Source: Symbiodinium kawagutii (Eukaryota > Sar > Dinophyceae > Suessiales > Symbiodiniaceae). From it: 64,000 nucleotides of DNA. How positions within the stretch are numbered: the first letter of the stretch is position 1; each line of letters begins with the position of its first letter. A program made the position numbers and the translations under genes. Where the stretch lies: the NCBI GenBank assembly GCA_009767595.1, contig VSDK01018431.1, positions 1-64,000 of the forward strand, written 5' to 3'. A model generated the notes under the pieces. That model did not search any database. It was not told the DNA's origin and saw only the letters and a list, made by a program, of their open reading frames with translations. This document shows, piece by piece, positions 32,044 through 42,873 of this stretch.

Positions 32044-33474
32044 GTGAGGCCCATGATCAGGGAATCCATGGTGATCAGCCACAGCTGGCAAGTGTCAGTA
32101 GGGCCTCAGGGGAACAGCAAAACCATGAATACGATCTGGCAAGTGTAGGGACTCTAAGGGAACAAAACAACTATGCCAATTAATGTCGATGGTGAATTAA
32201 TATGATGTTAATTGTTGATTAATCACTATGACTATGTTGATGTTAATCGCCATGAATAGGGACAAGATCACAGCACTGCCATCGGTCTGTGATGAAAATG
32301 ATACGATTCCTGTATCGATTGGGACATCAAAGATTAATGGTCAACCTGCAGCCTCAGGTTGGGGAGCTTCGTTCTGACAACTAGGAATCCTGAAGTGAAT
32401 TGGTCAGTGGACTTGATTTGCCACTAACAACCAAGCACCACGAACAAGAACCATCCGGAATCATCCATAGTTCATTTGCCATCACATCAGCACATGATAT
32501 TTCTGTTATTGTTGGTTGCTGCCAAGTCAGACTGGATCTGGTTGGTAATGATTCCGGATATGCTTTTTGACGATAGATGGATGTTATCAAACCAGTATGA
32601 AGCAATGTTGACCATTTGTTCAAGAAGAAGCAACACCAAGCAGTCGCTGAACCTAATGGCATTCACAACTAGCCAATTCTCGTTGGATCATTTCGTAGTG
32701 TTTATTTGTCCTACCGATGTGGCTGTGGTCACAACCAAGCCTCTAAAAAATGGGTAGGCAAACATCCCAACAAGAGATTGGTTAGGCCACGGAACATTGA
32801 CAAGGTACAGGGGCTCCTGACCACAGCCATGTCATAGCACTTCTCCGGTTTTTTTGTGACGGGCCACTGGTTGGCAAGTCAAGGCTTTACCAACAAAAAC
32901 CAACACTGGACAGGAACCAAATATGATAAGCAACAATGACCATCACTAGCCAGTCACCATCGAACCAGCATGCTGACTGGTTATAGTCAACTCGGAACAC
33001 ATGGTGGTTTTCAGGAATGATAACCTATGTTTGCTTCTTCTTGATTTTGATGATGCATGAGTTGAACCACTACTGTATGGGTGATCATTGCTGCTAAGAA
33101 CCCAGGGCACAGGGGCTATTGATGATCACAAGGTTGGTCAACATTTGCCAATCATTTCGATCACCTAACAGACTACGTTGATGACTCAGTTTCACAACAA
33201 TCAAACCTTTCATCACTAAAACAATCAAACCTTTCATCACTAAACCCATGGCCCATATTTGTAGAGATTGAACGGTAGTTGTTTGTTTCTCGTTCACCCA
33301 TCTTTGCCAGACATCTCAGCGCAATAGTTGCAAAGTAGAAGGCAATCATTCTTGCTTAAATCTAGATGATTACTAGCCACTTCTGGTCACCATCACTCAA
33401 TTGCTTTGAATAGGTAGCTGGATATCAACAACCTACCGACTGCTCATTGATCACTTACAGTTGCGGCAGCGCAG
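32044..33474. other. Intron
   Basis: A plus-strand open stretch at 32476-32757 (MIFLLLLVAAKSDWIWLVMI) may be an extra exon or chance. The remainder is low-complexity. Confidence 0.35.
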
Positions 33475-33515
33475 GTGATGCACGTGACACACATCGAGCA
33501 GGCACGGAATCAGCG
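33475..33515 (+). CDS. Exon candidate of the split gene
   Basis: After CAGCGCAG and before GTTTGCTG. With C from upstream it reads RDARDTHRAGTESA and ends in phase 0. Confidence 0.4.
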
Positions 33516-33813
33516 GTTTGCTGAAGTATTTCTATGAAGCTACCAGTAGGGCCATCAGAAACCAACGAGCAGACATCCGAAACCAACAACAACGAGACTC
33601 AGAAGAAATGAAACAAGCAGCAGCTACCAACAAGTAATCAACCACAAGCGCAAAGTCAACAGCAAATGATCAACATCATATCCACCACAATCACAATGAA
33701 CATCAATGAACCACCACAACCATAACCATCCAGAACCACTTGTCAACCACATCTCAGCAGCTTAACCATCCATAACCACCACTTATCAACCACCAGCTTC
33801 AACCACTTCTCAG

Positions 33814-33908
33814 GGGTCGAGCTTCAAGCGCTGCCAGGTGCTGGGCGGCCTGGCCGCCATCCTGGCCTTGGGTCGCTCCATGGCGCAGATCATGAGGCGC
33901 CAGCCACA
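33814..33908 (+). CDS. TMEM184-like exon: first family helix
   Basis: After CTTCTCAG and before GTCCCATGG. Phase 0: GSSFKRCQVLGGLAAILALG then RSMAQIMRRQP, leaving CA. In TMEM184/Ostalpha proteins the first helix ends in a similar SxxQI motif followed by a short loop to the RIL motif; here the loop after QI is about 20 residues, close to the family spacing. Confidence 0.65.
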
Positions 33909-34161
33909 GTCCCATGGTGCTGAACCTTGATGGTGGATCAATGGGTGAAGGGTGGCAATGAATCGAGACTATCTGAGATATCACCATCACAATTCAGCAT
34001 CGTGAAAACTCATTCAAACAGCAAAAATCATTAATGATCAGCATCATTGAGCACCATTCATTGACCACTATCATTAATCACCAAAATGTCATCTCCGTTG
34101 AAGCGCTACGGAACCCCCATGATGCATCAGTGAACCCAGCGCCAGCATCCCCCAGCGCCAG

Positions 34162-34213
34162 GCACTACCGGCAACGCTCCACCTGGCTCCGTCGATTCAC
34201 CCTGCGGATCTTG
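34162..34213 (+). CDS. TMEM184-like exon: RIL segment
   Basis: After GCGCCAG and before GTGGTGCC. Completing Gln with CA from upstream it reads HYRQRSTWLRRFTLRIL, matching the family pattern HY-x-P-x-LQR-x-x-VRIL. Phase 0 at the end. Confidence 0.65.
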
Positions 34214-34227
34214 GTGGTGCCGCTGGG

Positions 34228-34290
34228 GAACGGCAGCCACAAATCCGGGACTTGGGGCCGGTGGGAACCGCCAGCCACAAATCCGGGACT
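34228..34290 (+). repeat. Tandem GCCACAAATCCGGGACTT
   Basis: Two copies of AGCCACAAATCCGGGACTT (near 34235 and 34273) separated by GGGGCCGGTGGGAACCGCC, just after the donor of the 34162 exon. Confidence 0.8.
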
Positions 34291-34484
34291 TTTACCAGGG
34301 AAGCCCCGGGGAAAGTAAGAAGAAACGGTGGGTTTGAGTGGGGAAACCGTGGTTAGACCTGTTGAAGGAGCAGCATAGGCATCAGATTATACTAGGTATA
34401 CATTGTATACCATACTTTCAGTAGGTTTTTTGGATTGAAAAGACTCCAATCACTTTTTGAGGCGAAGCCCCTTACCGCGGCCAG

Positions 34485-34546
34485 GTGCTCCCCATCTTCA
34501 CCATCGATTCCTGGGTGGAGCTGTTAGCTGAGGAGCGCTGCCGGAG
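34485..34546 (+). CDS. TMEM184-like exon: VPIY-like helix
   Basis: After CGGCCAG and before GTCATG. Phase 0: VLPIFTIDSWVELLAEERCR, leaving AG. Joined to the previous exon it gives LRIL-VLPIFTIDSW, close to the family's RILxMVPIYAIDSW core. This is the strongest family evidence in the window. Confidence 0.7.
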
Positions 34547-34769
34547 GTCATGATCAGCTAGTGGTGGCGCTGATCATTGGTTAATCAGCTGGTGGTTATA
34601 AGTTACAAGTTGCTCAATGGCGGTCACTAGTTGGGTAACAAGCTGTTGCTCACAACTGTAGTTGGGATATATTGCACATTGGCCTGGGGTAATAAGCCAT
34701 GCAGTTTTATACATGGCTTTCTGCTGATGACCAGCAAGTTCCAGCAGCTTGTAGGTGCAATCTCAGCGG

Positions 34770-34900
34770 CTGTGGTTCCCCTCCCCTGGTTGCCGCCATG
34801 CTTGGCATTACGCCACGGATGCCAGGGCTACCCGGGCTTCTGGGTGATGCTATTGCACTGCCTGAGAGAGGTCTCGGAGGCACAGCGCCGCAAGGAAGTG
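34770..34900 (+). CDS. Exon candidate of the split gene, frame undecided
   Basis: A GC-rich island after AATCTCAG and before GTGCTGG. One frame contains FWVMLLHCLREVSEAQRRKE, reminiscent of the family's LRECYEA motif, but needs a phase the neighbours do not supply. The phase-consistent frame reads MLGITPRMPGLPGLLGDAIA. Borders are approximate. Confidence 0.35.
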
Positions 34901-35141
34901 GTGCTGGTTTCTACGATCATAACCTGGTCAAGAATGGCTGCGGATGGTTGATACAGGTAGCTCGGGTAGTCGGGCCGTCGGTCTGCCGTCGGTCTGTAAA
35001 TGTCAGTCATGTATATGGCATTATATGGTTAATAAGTGCTGGTGATCTTTGATGGTTGAATGATGGAGAATGATGTGTGATGGATGGTTATTTGATGGTG
35101 AGATGATGGTTCAAAAGCTGTTTGATTGGGGTTTGATGATG

Positions 35142-35167
35142 GATAATGATGATGGGGATGATGATGG

Positions 35168-35222
<55 letters not shown>
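35142..35222. repeat. (GAT)n microsatellite
   Basis: Uninterrupted GAT units at ~35173-35222 preceded by GATGGGGATGATGATGGT. The poly-Asp frame over it is not a gene. Confidence 0.95.
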
Positions 35223-35223
<1 letters not shown>

Positions 35224-35500
35224 GTGAATGGCTATTTGATACTAGTTTGATGGTCAATCGGTGGTCTACCGGTGTGTGTTTGATTGTTACATGATGGTCA
35301 ACTAGGGGTTAATGATTCATGGTTGTTGATGGCGAATTGACGATAATGATGGTGAAGTAACGGTCATCAAAAGTTATTTATGGTAAAAACACCTCAGTCT
35401 CAAATATAATTAGCCACTGCTGGCCACAGGTAAGTATCATTAGTCATCATTCATCACCATTGTTGAACAGCTACTTAACAAATGTTTCGTTGACTTGCGC

Positions 35501-35532
35501 ATATTTTTCATAGGGGTTGAAACCACCAACTG
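35501..35532 (+). repeat. Short dispersed element (AGGGGTTGAAACCACCAAC), copy 1
   Basis: ATATTTTTCATAGGGGTTG followed by AAACCACCAAC. Near-identical copies lie at 49397-49428 and 61152-61184. Confidence 0.65.
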
Positions 35533-35714
35533 GTGGTCTCCCCAGCTTGAACCGCCAGGCAGTGGCTCTCACCACCTTCATGCAGCAAGGGGCTCCAAGT
35601 TGTTGAGGGCCACAGGCAGCACGAGACGTCAGAAGGTGCAAGTGACGGGGTTACGTCCTGGTCCCCATGATATGTTTCAGTCCATTGCGTCTCGGAATCA
35701 CTGGTTTCCCTACC

Positions 35715-35749
35715 NNNNNNNNNNNNNNNNNNNNNNNNNNNNNNNNNNN
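35715..35749. other. Assembly gap (35 N) with duplicated flanks
   Basis: CTGGTTTCCCTAC occurs immediately before (35701-35713) and immediately after (35750-35762) the N run, so the two contig 5'/3' ends probably overlap and the true gap may be zero. Confidence 0.9.
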
Positions 35750-37879
35750 CTGGTTTCCCTACACCCAAAAGGTTGTGATCATGTTGGGATACGGCCATCA
35801 CCGATAGACTCACCGCTCGAAGCCATTACTCTGGAAGTGACAGTGAACTCCACGGAACCCAGATTTTGCTTCTGCCAAGAGGAAAACGATCTCAACCCAA
35901 ACGTGCAAATATGTTGTTGCTTAGCATGAATTTGAGAGCTAACAAGTTTCATCACTTGGGAGTTCTACCACTTTGGAGTGCAGCTTTCGGGGATTGAAAC
36001 ACCCGGCTGCGACGGTGAGTTTGGTGTTCATGCTTGGCTGACCAGATTTGCTCGTGCCTTTTTGTAGCATCAAAATTCTTAGCATTGAAATATTGAAGAA
36101 ATCACTTCACAGTGTATGAAATTGATACCATCCACGATTCCATTGTATTGAAAACTGCTACAGAACTCGTTGCGGTTTGCCGTGCGGTGTTGCCCCGGCC
36201 GAGGTTGGTCTTGTCCTTCTTGGGTGGTCCATTGAAATTGACCAATTTGCTGCAGGACCGCAAGCGTGTCTTTTGATGGTTTGTTGGTGGAGTGCATTCT
36301 TGATAATGGAGTCGTAGTATTTGTATCAATTGGAAGAGTGATTGAAGTTCCCATTTCTGATGACATATTCCAACTAGAGGTTTTTGTTCCGCAACAGTGG
36401 TACTGAAATAGGCATCTAGGTATATCTGATCATTCCTTTTCAAGAACAGTTTTTGCATGTTTTTGCGCTTGTGTTGATCCTGCTCAGTTGCACTTCGGGG
36501 AGTTTATACCTGTACATCGGTGACCTGGACTTGTAGACCCGTAAAAGTTTTTGGTTGCCCACACTGTGTTGGTCACACCTTGGGTCGAGACGTCTTGCCC
36601 TCAGCTTCCCACTGTGACCTGTTGGACCAACTGGCACGGCGCAGGATCATGGAATGGTGGAGCACATGGGGCCTTTGAAGTCGCGCCAGCGATGGCTTGA
36701 AACACCAGCAACCCCATTGGTTCATCGTTGAGGAGTCAAGTCAGCAATACGGCGAGCTGGATCAAACAGTCAACCACGAATTTGATGGGGGATAATTAAA
36801 AACAACAAACAACAACAGTTAGAACACAATGGATAGTGATGGTACACCAGGGGTACAGGTTTTTGACCCATAGCCAGATGGATCGTTGATCTTGATCATG
36901 GTTTGTAATCATTCCAATCATTTGTCCTACACTGGTCGCAAGTGGATTTCGACTGTTCAATGATTTCGAGTTTGTTTTCCTGCAATTGTTTGCCAAAGGA
37001 GCAGGAGAAAACAAGTGATAAAACTGTTCAATGATTGTTGGAGTTCGTTACAACATGTTACTTCCATTCATGTCATGATCACAATGATGCTTGAAAATAC
37101 TGATCATTGCCTGGGATTCGGATCAGTAGTACTGAGGAAGGGTTAGCTTGTAGTGATAATCCAAGGGCTCAGCTTCTCACTTGACCCATGTCACGTTGAA
37201 CCAAGAACCGAACTGTAGATAGGTCAGCCAAGCATCCACCAGCACCATGCTATGGAGAAGCGGATCCCAACCATGGTAGCTGGCTACCAACAGCAGCAAC
37301 ATCAGCAGCGCACCAGGCATGTGCTTCCACCGCCCGGGCCTGAGAGAGCCATCGCCGTCGCCGGTCGTTGCCAAGCGATGGATCAGCCGGTACGGATGAT
37401 CACCGTGGAGAATCAGCCGAATGGAGATTAACCATACAGAATACAGCTGATTCTGTATGGTGGAATAATCTATACAGGATTAAGATGAGATGATGATAAC
37501 TGTTTGAGCCATGTTAATCCCATGTTAATCCCTATTAATCCCTATACATTTTTGCATGCTCCACCATGGTAATCCTGATGATCGATGATGACTTGACCGT
37601 TTTTGATCGCCCAGTGTTTCACTCTGCTCGACGCTGAGGGTCCCAGCAGCCCGGGAGTTCCATCATGTGTTTCAGATCTAGAACTTTTAGTGATGACCTC
37701 TTGCCATCTTGTCATGTTGAAACTGTTGGTATGTGACCCAGCATGATCATCAGCAATTGGGACTAAAGAATATGTTCGCTCAATAGATGACCATGAATCC
37801 TCATGCACTTATAGTGTATGGTGATCATTTTGTTAGTCTCATCTAACGGCCAATGGTATCATCACGGCTACCATGGCAG

Positions 37880-37954
37880 ACGTGCTATGGCTCAGGTACC
37901 GAGCTGGTGCCAACTTTGTGTCCAAAGTGGTGGTGCGGAAGCCCGGACTCACCA
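37880..37954 (+). CDS. Exon candidate of the split gene
   Basis: After CATGGCAG and before GTGGCGG. The frame DVLWLRYRAGANFVSKVVVR then KPGLT leaves A, which joins in frame with 38893. Family members have a similar W-x-M-G-x-x-F-L segment before the LQY motif. Two other frames are open across this island. Confidence 0.4.
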
Positions 37955-38892
37955 GTGGCGGTTGCCATTGCTGTTGCTGTTGTTGAGGATCAATGGTAAC
38001 AGTGGCTGATGGTTGTTCATGATGGTAGCAATTAGGTCTTTAATGATAGTACTAACTAGGTGGTTATGAACCATTGCCAGTTGCAACAGTGGTTGATGAG
38101 TAACCAAGGGTTGGTGGATGTTGATAGCTTTTCAGGATGGGTGAGTCACAGAAACGGGTGGTTATGCATGATGTGAATGATGGTTAATCGCCTATTACTG
38201 CGGTTGATAGTTGTTCATGGTGGTAGTAATCAGGCGGTTATGAACCGTTGCCAGTCAAGCACCATAAGTTTTAACTACCCACAGATTGCTTATGAACCGG
38301 CAACCATCACGGTGCGAGCAACATCACACGACATTTCAGGCAAAAGTCCAATACCATCCAATACTCCAATAATCTGAAAGTCTACAAAAACAATCTGGTT
38401 AATCAATAAATATCCATAGCAAGAAGTGGTCGAACATGTTTACTTGTCCTCACGAATGGTCGATGGATGTTTTCTAATGGTCAACTAATGGCTGTTGATA
38501 AAGATCACCCACTATTGTTGATAATCTTCCATTTAGATTGTTGATAATGGTCACTTTTTCCTAAATTAATAACAATTCGTGATCATGATCCAATGTTGCG
38601 GCAGCTCGTGCTTTATCGTTGGTAGGTTAATGCATGGAATTCAGGCCGGTTTCCGGGAGATTGGTTCAGGCTTGCCAGTGGATATGGCAGATTGATCCAC
38701 CACTTTGTAACGGAGGTTTTGGATGATCCAACGCTTTAGTTGTAAAGTTGTCACAATGATATCAGTAGAAACGACTCCTTGGACAAATCAGAAACATGTT
38801 TCTCCCCCGATATTCTAGCAAAGCTGGTTGCATACTGCTGACCTGGGTATAAACCAACAAACATCTCCAGTACACCTTGGAAGCATCACCAG

Positions 38893-38970
38893 TGGGGCGC
38901 ATCATCAGCCCGCCCGAGGTTGGCATCCTGCAGTATGCCGTGGTCACGTTTGGAGCTGAGTTTCAACTGG
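38893..38970 (+). CDS. TMEM184-like exon: GxLQY segment
   Basis: After ATCACCAG and before GTCAATG. Reads GRIISPPEVGILQYAVVTFG then AEFQL, leaving G. The G-x-LQY-x-V core matches the conserved KxGxLQYxVVxP motif of the Solute_trans_a family. Confidence 0.65.
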
Positions 38971-41121
38971 GTCAATGTGCTAACCACTTCTTATTGACAA
39001 TGGTGGTTGAAAATAGATGGCTAATAGGAAGTCAATAAATGGCTAATAAATGTTACTGGTTGAAAATCAATGGCTAATGGCTAATGGTTCAATCCAGTGG
39101 TCACTTCATTATTCAGAATAGTGGTTGTCAAGAAACCAATGGGTTGAAAACAAATGGCTAAGGATGGCTTAGTATCCAATGGTCAAGACGAAGTATTGCT
39201 ATTGTGGACAGTCAACGGTTAGTTGTGGTAAATAACAGGCCTCATTCACTGAGAATAAACAATTAGAACAACTTGATAACTTGGGTTTACGGGGAATATT
39301 AAATGGACATCCCATGACAAGCAAAAATAACTGGGCATTGGCATCAGGAAATCATTGCGATGGTTGAGAAACGGTGGTAGTCATGTTCAACGATCGGTAG
39401 ACATTATAGATTGAATTGGATATAAGATTCCAACTCTTCATGACCCAACGCCATAACTTCTAATCAGCAGCAGCTTGCATCTATCAACCAATCACCAACT
39501 TACCATCGTGTTGGATTCTTTTCAGTGGGCAATCATCAACATGCACCTGTGATAGTTTTGCATCTTTGATCGAGTCCGCATCAGACAGCGGCAAAGCTTA
39601 GGTATTCCTATGTTTGGTTTGTCCTATGCCTATGCCCATTTCTGCGCACATTACCCGTATATAGTCTTGTCTGAGCCGATGTCAGGTTCAAACATAACTT
39701 AGATTTTATCATATTCATATCAATATCCTACGACGACACAACTAAGACTATAGCCTGCCAATGTTGGTTAGGGATTTGGTGATCATGCCAAATTGTTTTT
39801 TTAATGGCACCAATGACCACTGTTGCTTGATGAACTGCTAAATATAGACTGGAACATACACAACACCAACACCTATACCAATCTGTTGCTACACTGATAT
39901 GTATATAATTTCCAACAATATCTATTAGTCTTACCAGGTTGATGGATACCAGTAATATCAAGAGCAACAAGATGAACAAATACCAACATTCTGGGGTGTG
40001 TTTTACCAATGATATATTTAGGTACATTTAATGTACCATTTATGATATATGCCTTGATATTACAAGGTGACTATAGTGATTCATCTAGAAAACAATTAAG
40101 AATAGTAAAATAGCGAACTATATAGTGATTTTACCACATGATGTACTCAAAATAGTGTGGCTGCTCTTTGCCAACAATGCATGGTGATGGCATAGCACCC
40201 GTTGATGCTGAGGCCGTTGCTCTTTGTGATGACCGCATGCCTGCGAGGCTCATTGCAGGCCCACCCTGGAAGCGGTTGGATGGTGGCCAACTGGCATAGG
40301 AAGACCACGAGGTACAGCCAGTGATATCACTGCTGCTGTTTGCTGCTGGAATAAAGTGGCTATGGGTCAATATTTAGCAACCAACGTTCATGGGGGATTT
40401 CCACCAACAACAATAGGGAAAACAGCTTGGTTAATGATGGGGAACCAGGGGTACGGGGTTTTGACCCACAGCCAAGTATCTTTTGATATCAGTGCATGAT
40501 GAACAATCGCCCATGGGTGTCACACCCTTAGAACCAATGGAAATCCTGGTCAGTGAGAGAGAATCCTTCCTATAGAATCTTATAGAATGATCAACAGTCG
40601 ATTAGTCACTTCCCCCATGATGCAACTGGGTTGCACATTATTTTGGGTTTACCTGGCATTGCTCCACTGAGTTTTCGACGGTGTAGCTCAAGGAATCCAC
40701 AATTCCACCAGCTCCTGCTGCTCCACTACCAGGAGTTACCACTGAGGTGTTCTCATACCATCAACCTCAGCTATGAGTCCCGGATCCCTGGGGTAAATCA
40801 CTACCATCAAAAAACATCAACATCCAAGCCACTTCCTTTGTTCCAATTCCCAACCATCAACCACTACATCACTAACCATCAACGAACCATGACTAACTAT
40901 CACCAACCATCATCATCCATGCAGATCCAACAATACCCATCATAGATGCAAAGGCCATCTCATCATTACTAACCATCATCACTGACCAGCAACTAACCAT
41001 CCTTAACCATACCCAACCATCACTTAATCATCCTTAACCATGTCTAATCATCAACAGACCATCCCTAATCATCAACCATCAAGCAGGTTGATAACCATCT
41101 GTCTCCAATTCCTCACCACAG
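38971..41121. other. Intron-like interval
   Basis: Carries a family A fold-back element at 40357. Two unassigned coding-like islands occur: 40153-40301 (VDAEAVALCDDRMPARLIAG) and 40712-40770 (LLLLHYQELPLR), either of which could be further exons. Confidence 0.35.
40357..40474. mobile_element. Fold-back element, family A
   Basis: Starts TGGCTATGGGTCAATATTTA and ends GGTTTTGACCCACAGCCA; the core shares GGGGATTTCCACCAACAA and GATGGGGAACCAGGGGTACG with 11501-11619. Confidence 0.7.
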
Positions 41122-41174
41122 CGGAGGACCCCGACCTGGCTCGCTTCCACCGTGGACTGCTGCGCTTGAAAGCC
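41122..41174 (+). CDS. Exon candidate of the split gene
   Basis: After CACCACAG and before GTGTGACT. With G from 38970 it reads AEDPDLARFHRGLLRLKA, phase 0 end. It may correspond to the loop before the family's KFLxxK motif, but the match is weak. Confidence 0.45.
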
Positions 41175-41969
41175 GTGTGACTTGGCCGCGATACGTAACG
41201 CGTGGTGTGGCACGGGGGCGCAGGGATTGATCCGGGTGATGTCAGGGTTGGTGAAGGTGACCTGATGGCGATAGTTCGTCTGTCAATGCTTAGTGATTCA
41301 GGATGGATGATGGCGATTCAGGTCATCAATGCTTAGATGGATGGTAATCAATTTGGCGATTCAAGATAATGGATGGTTGATTGTTAATTGACGGTTCATG
41401 CTTAATTGATGGTTGATGGTTGATGGTTGATGGTGAATTGATGATGGCTCCTAAGGAGTAACATGGACCTTTCGCGAATCGGTCGAAAAGGTTTGGGCGC
41501 AGATTTGTCACACGGCGAAGAAAGTAGAACCCTTTTTGGGTGAGCATTTTCTACCCAGATGCAAGTTGATCCATTGGATGATAGTGGTCAATATCACCAC
41601 ATTGGCACCTACGGTGCTGGGAGCTGAGGTCGGGCTGGTGTTTGGTGTCACAAGCCACTGAAAGATGAGACCAAGCAGTTGATGAGTTGGTATATCCTCC
41701 TCCTGGGATGCCGTTGGCAACCAGCTTTTGAACGGGCTTATGAACCAGAAAATCGGCCAGCTCTTGGGGTACCCCTATTTCAAGAAACACCCAATTCAAC
41801 AGTTGTTGCTTAGCATTGCTTGTTCGCAATGAACCAACCATGAGAAAAATCCCACACCGGCTGCTCAGTTGGCTGGACCTTGGGGCAGTGCAGCAACCCA
41901 TTTGGTCGGTAATTATACTGGGCAAATGAATGAGGGCATCAACCGATCAAGAATTCGGGCTGTTCTGAC

Positions 41970-42873
41970 ATGGCCAACTCAGGCGGCTCAAGTTTTGTAT
42001 GTTTCTCTGAGCACCCTGACCACGCAGAGATGTACCACGCACCAATGACGTGGATTTCTGACATGCACCGCCAATACGAGGCAGCCATGGCGCAGGATCC
42101 CTTTGGGGCCAAAGACAGCCTGCGCTACTGGCTTCATGAGCAGTTCCTTGTTTTGGGTACTTTTGTAGCTGTGAGCGCCTTGGTTGACTTTGTTGATCTT
42201 TCAACCTGACCAGTGTTCAAAGGACTCGCCTAAGAATGCAGTGAACCTTCAGATTATTTATTTCACAGCCTACTTCGAGGAAGACGCCTGGGAAGGTATT
42301 TGTTACCTCCTGCACTTTAAGCCAGGCGATTTGAAGCCACAAGCAGTGGCATTGGCTCGGCTTTTGGTACTCCACCTCACAAAGCCTGCCACCTCCGTGG
42401 TGATTTGCTACGTCTATGGTCTATGCACCGTTGCTTTGGAGCGTAAGCTCGTTCTTGGGCACCATCTCCTTCTACGTGCTGCTGCGCGAAGCAATCTCCG
42501 CAGGCATGTCAGTGTACACCTATGCTCATCATCGGGCTTTCATGCTTTTCAGCCTGAAGCATGCAGCCCCTTTGCATCAGATCTTCTTCGTCATCAGTCC
42601 CGACAAGCAGATGGTGGCCGGGATCGCCAATCAGTATGGTGGACGAGCGACGCGTTGCACCGATCTCTGCGTAGTACTCAGATCAGTGCTACGGAGTCGC
42701 TCGTCCACCATACTGATTGGCGATCTTTTCCTCATCGCATTGGACGTGCTCTCGGGCCTCGGTCTGGCCATCGGTTTGGCGCCTCGGGTCCTGGAGCCGC
42801 CCATCATCGCAGTGTGGAGCCTCAGCGGGTGGCGTTGTCTGGACCCTTGGGGCTTGGTATGACTTTCAGATAA
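41970..42873 (+). pseudogene. Intronless membrane-protein-like block read in three successive frames
   Basis: Three overlapping plus-strand frames follow one another: 41970-42209 (MHRQYEAAMAQDPFGAKDSL, WLHEQFLVLGTFVAVSALVD), 42184 to about 42460 (FTAYFEEDAWEGICYLLHFK), and 42416-42862 (SFLGTISFYVLLREAISAGM, HQIFFVISPDKQMVAG, LFLIALDVLSGLGLAIGLAP). Each is protein-like only in its own part, as expected of one gene with two frameshifts. Hydrophobic helices suggest a membrane protein. No introns are apparent, unlike the surrounding gene, so it may be a retrocopy or a decayed insertion. Family not recognised. Confidence 0.5.
42622..42725. repeat. Perfect 30-bp inverted repeat, 44-bp loop
   Basis: Left arm 42622-42651 (GATCGCCAATCAGTATGGTG, then GACGAGCGAC) is the exact reverse complement of 42696-42725. 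It lies inside the third frame of the pseudogene-like block. Confidence 0.95.

Larger units (their letters stand above)
34901..37879. other. Long intron-like interval
   Basis: Contains a GAT microsatellite, a 35-N assembly gap, a TTTTTCATAGGGGTTGAAAC element and a decayed family A end near 36841-36878. Open stretches at 35495-35929, 36079-36637 (minus) and 37177-37374 (minus, MPGALLMLLLLVASYHGW) are unassigned. The minus-strand one is hydrophobic and might be a real exon. Confidence 0.35.

Noticed and set aside
35070..35294. Poly-aspartate ORF
   Set aside because: Translation of a GAT microsatellite.
41985..41992. GGCTCAAG resembling the 3' end of the dinoflagellate spliced leader
   Set aside because: Only eight bases match; such a word is expected about once by chance in a window this size, and the upstream leader bases are absent.
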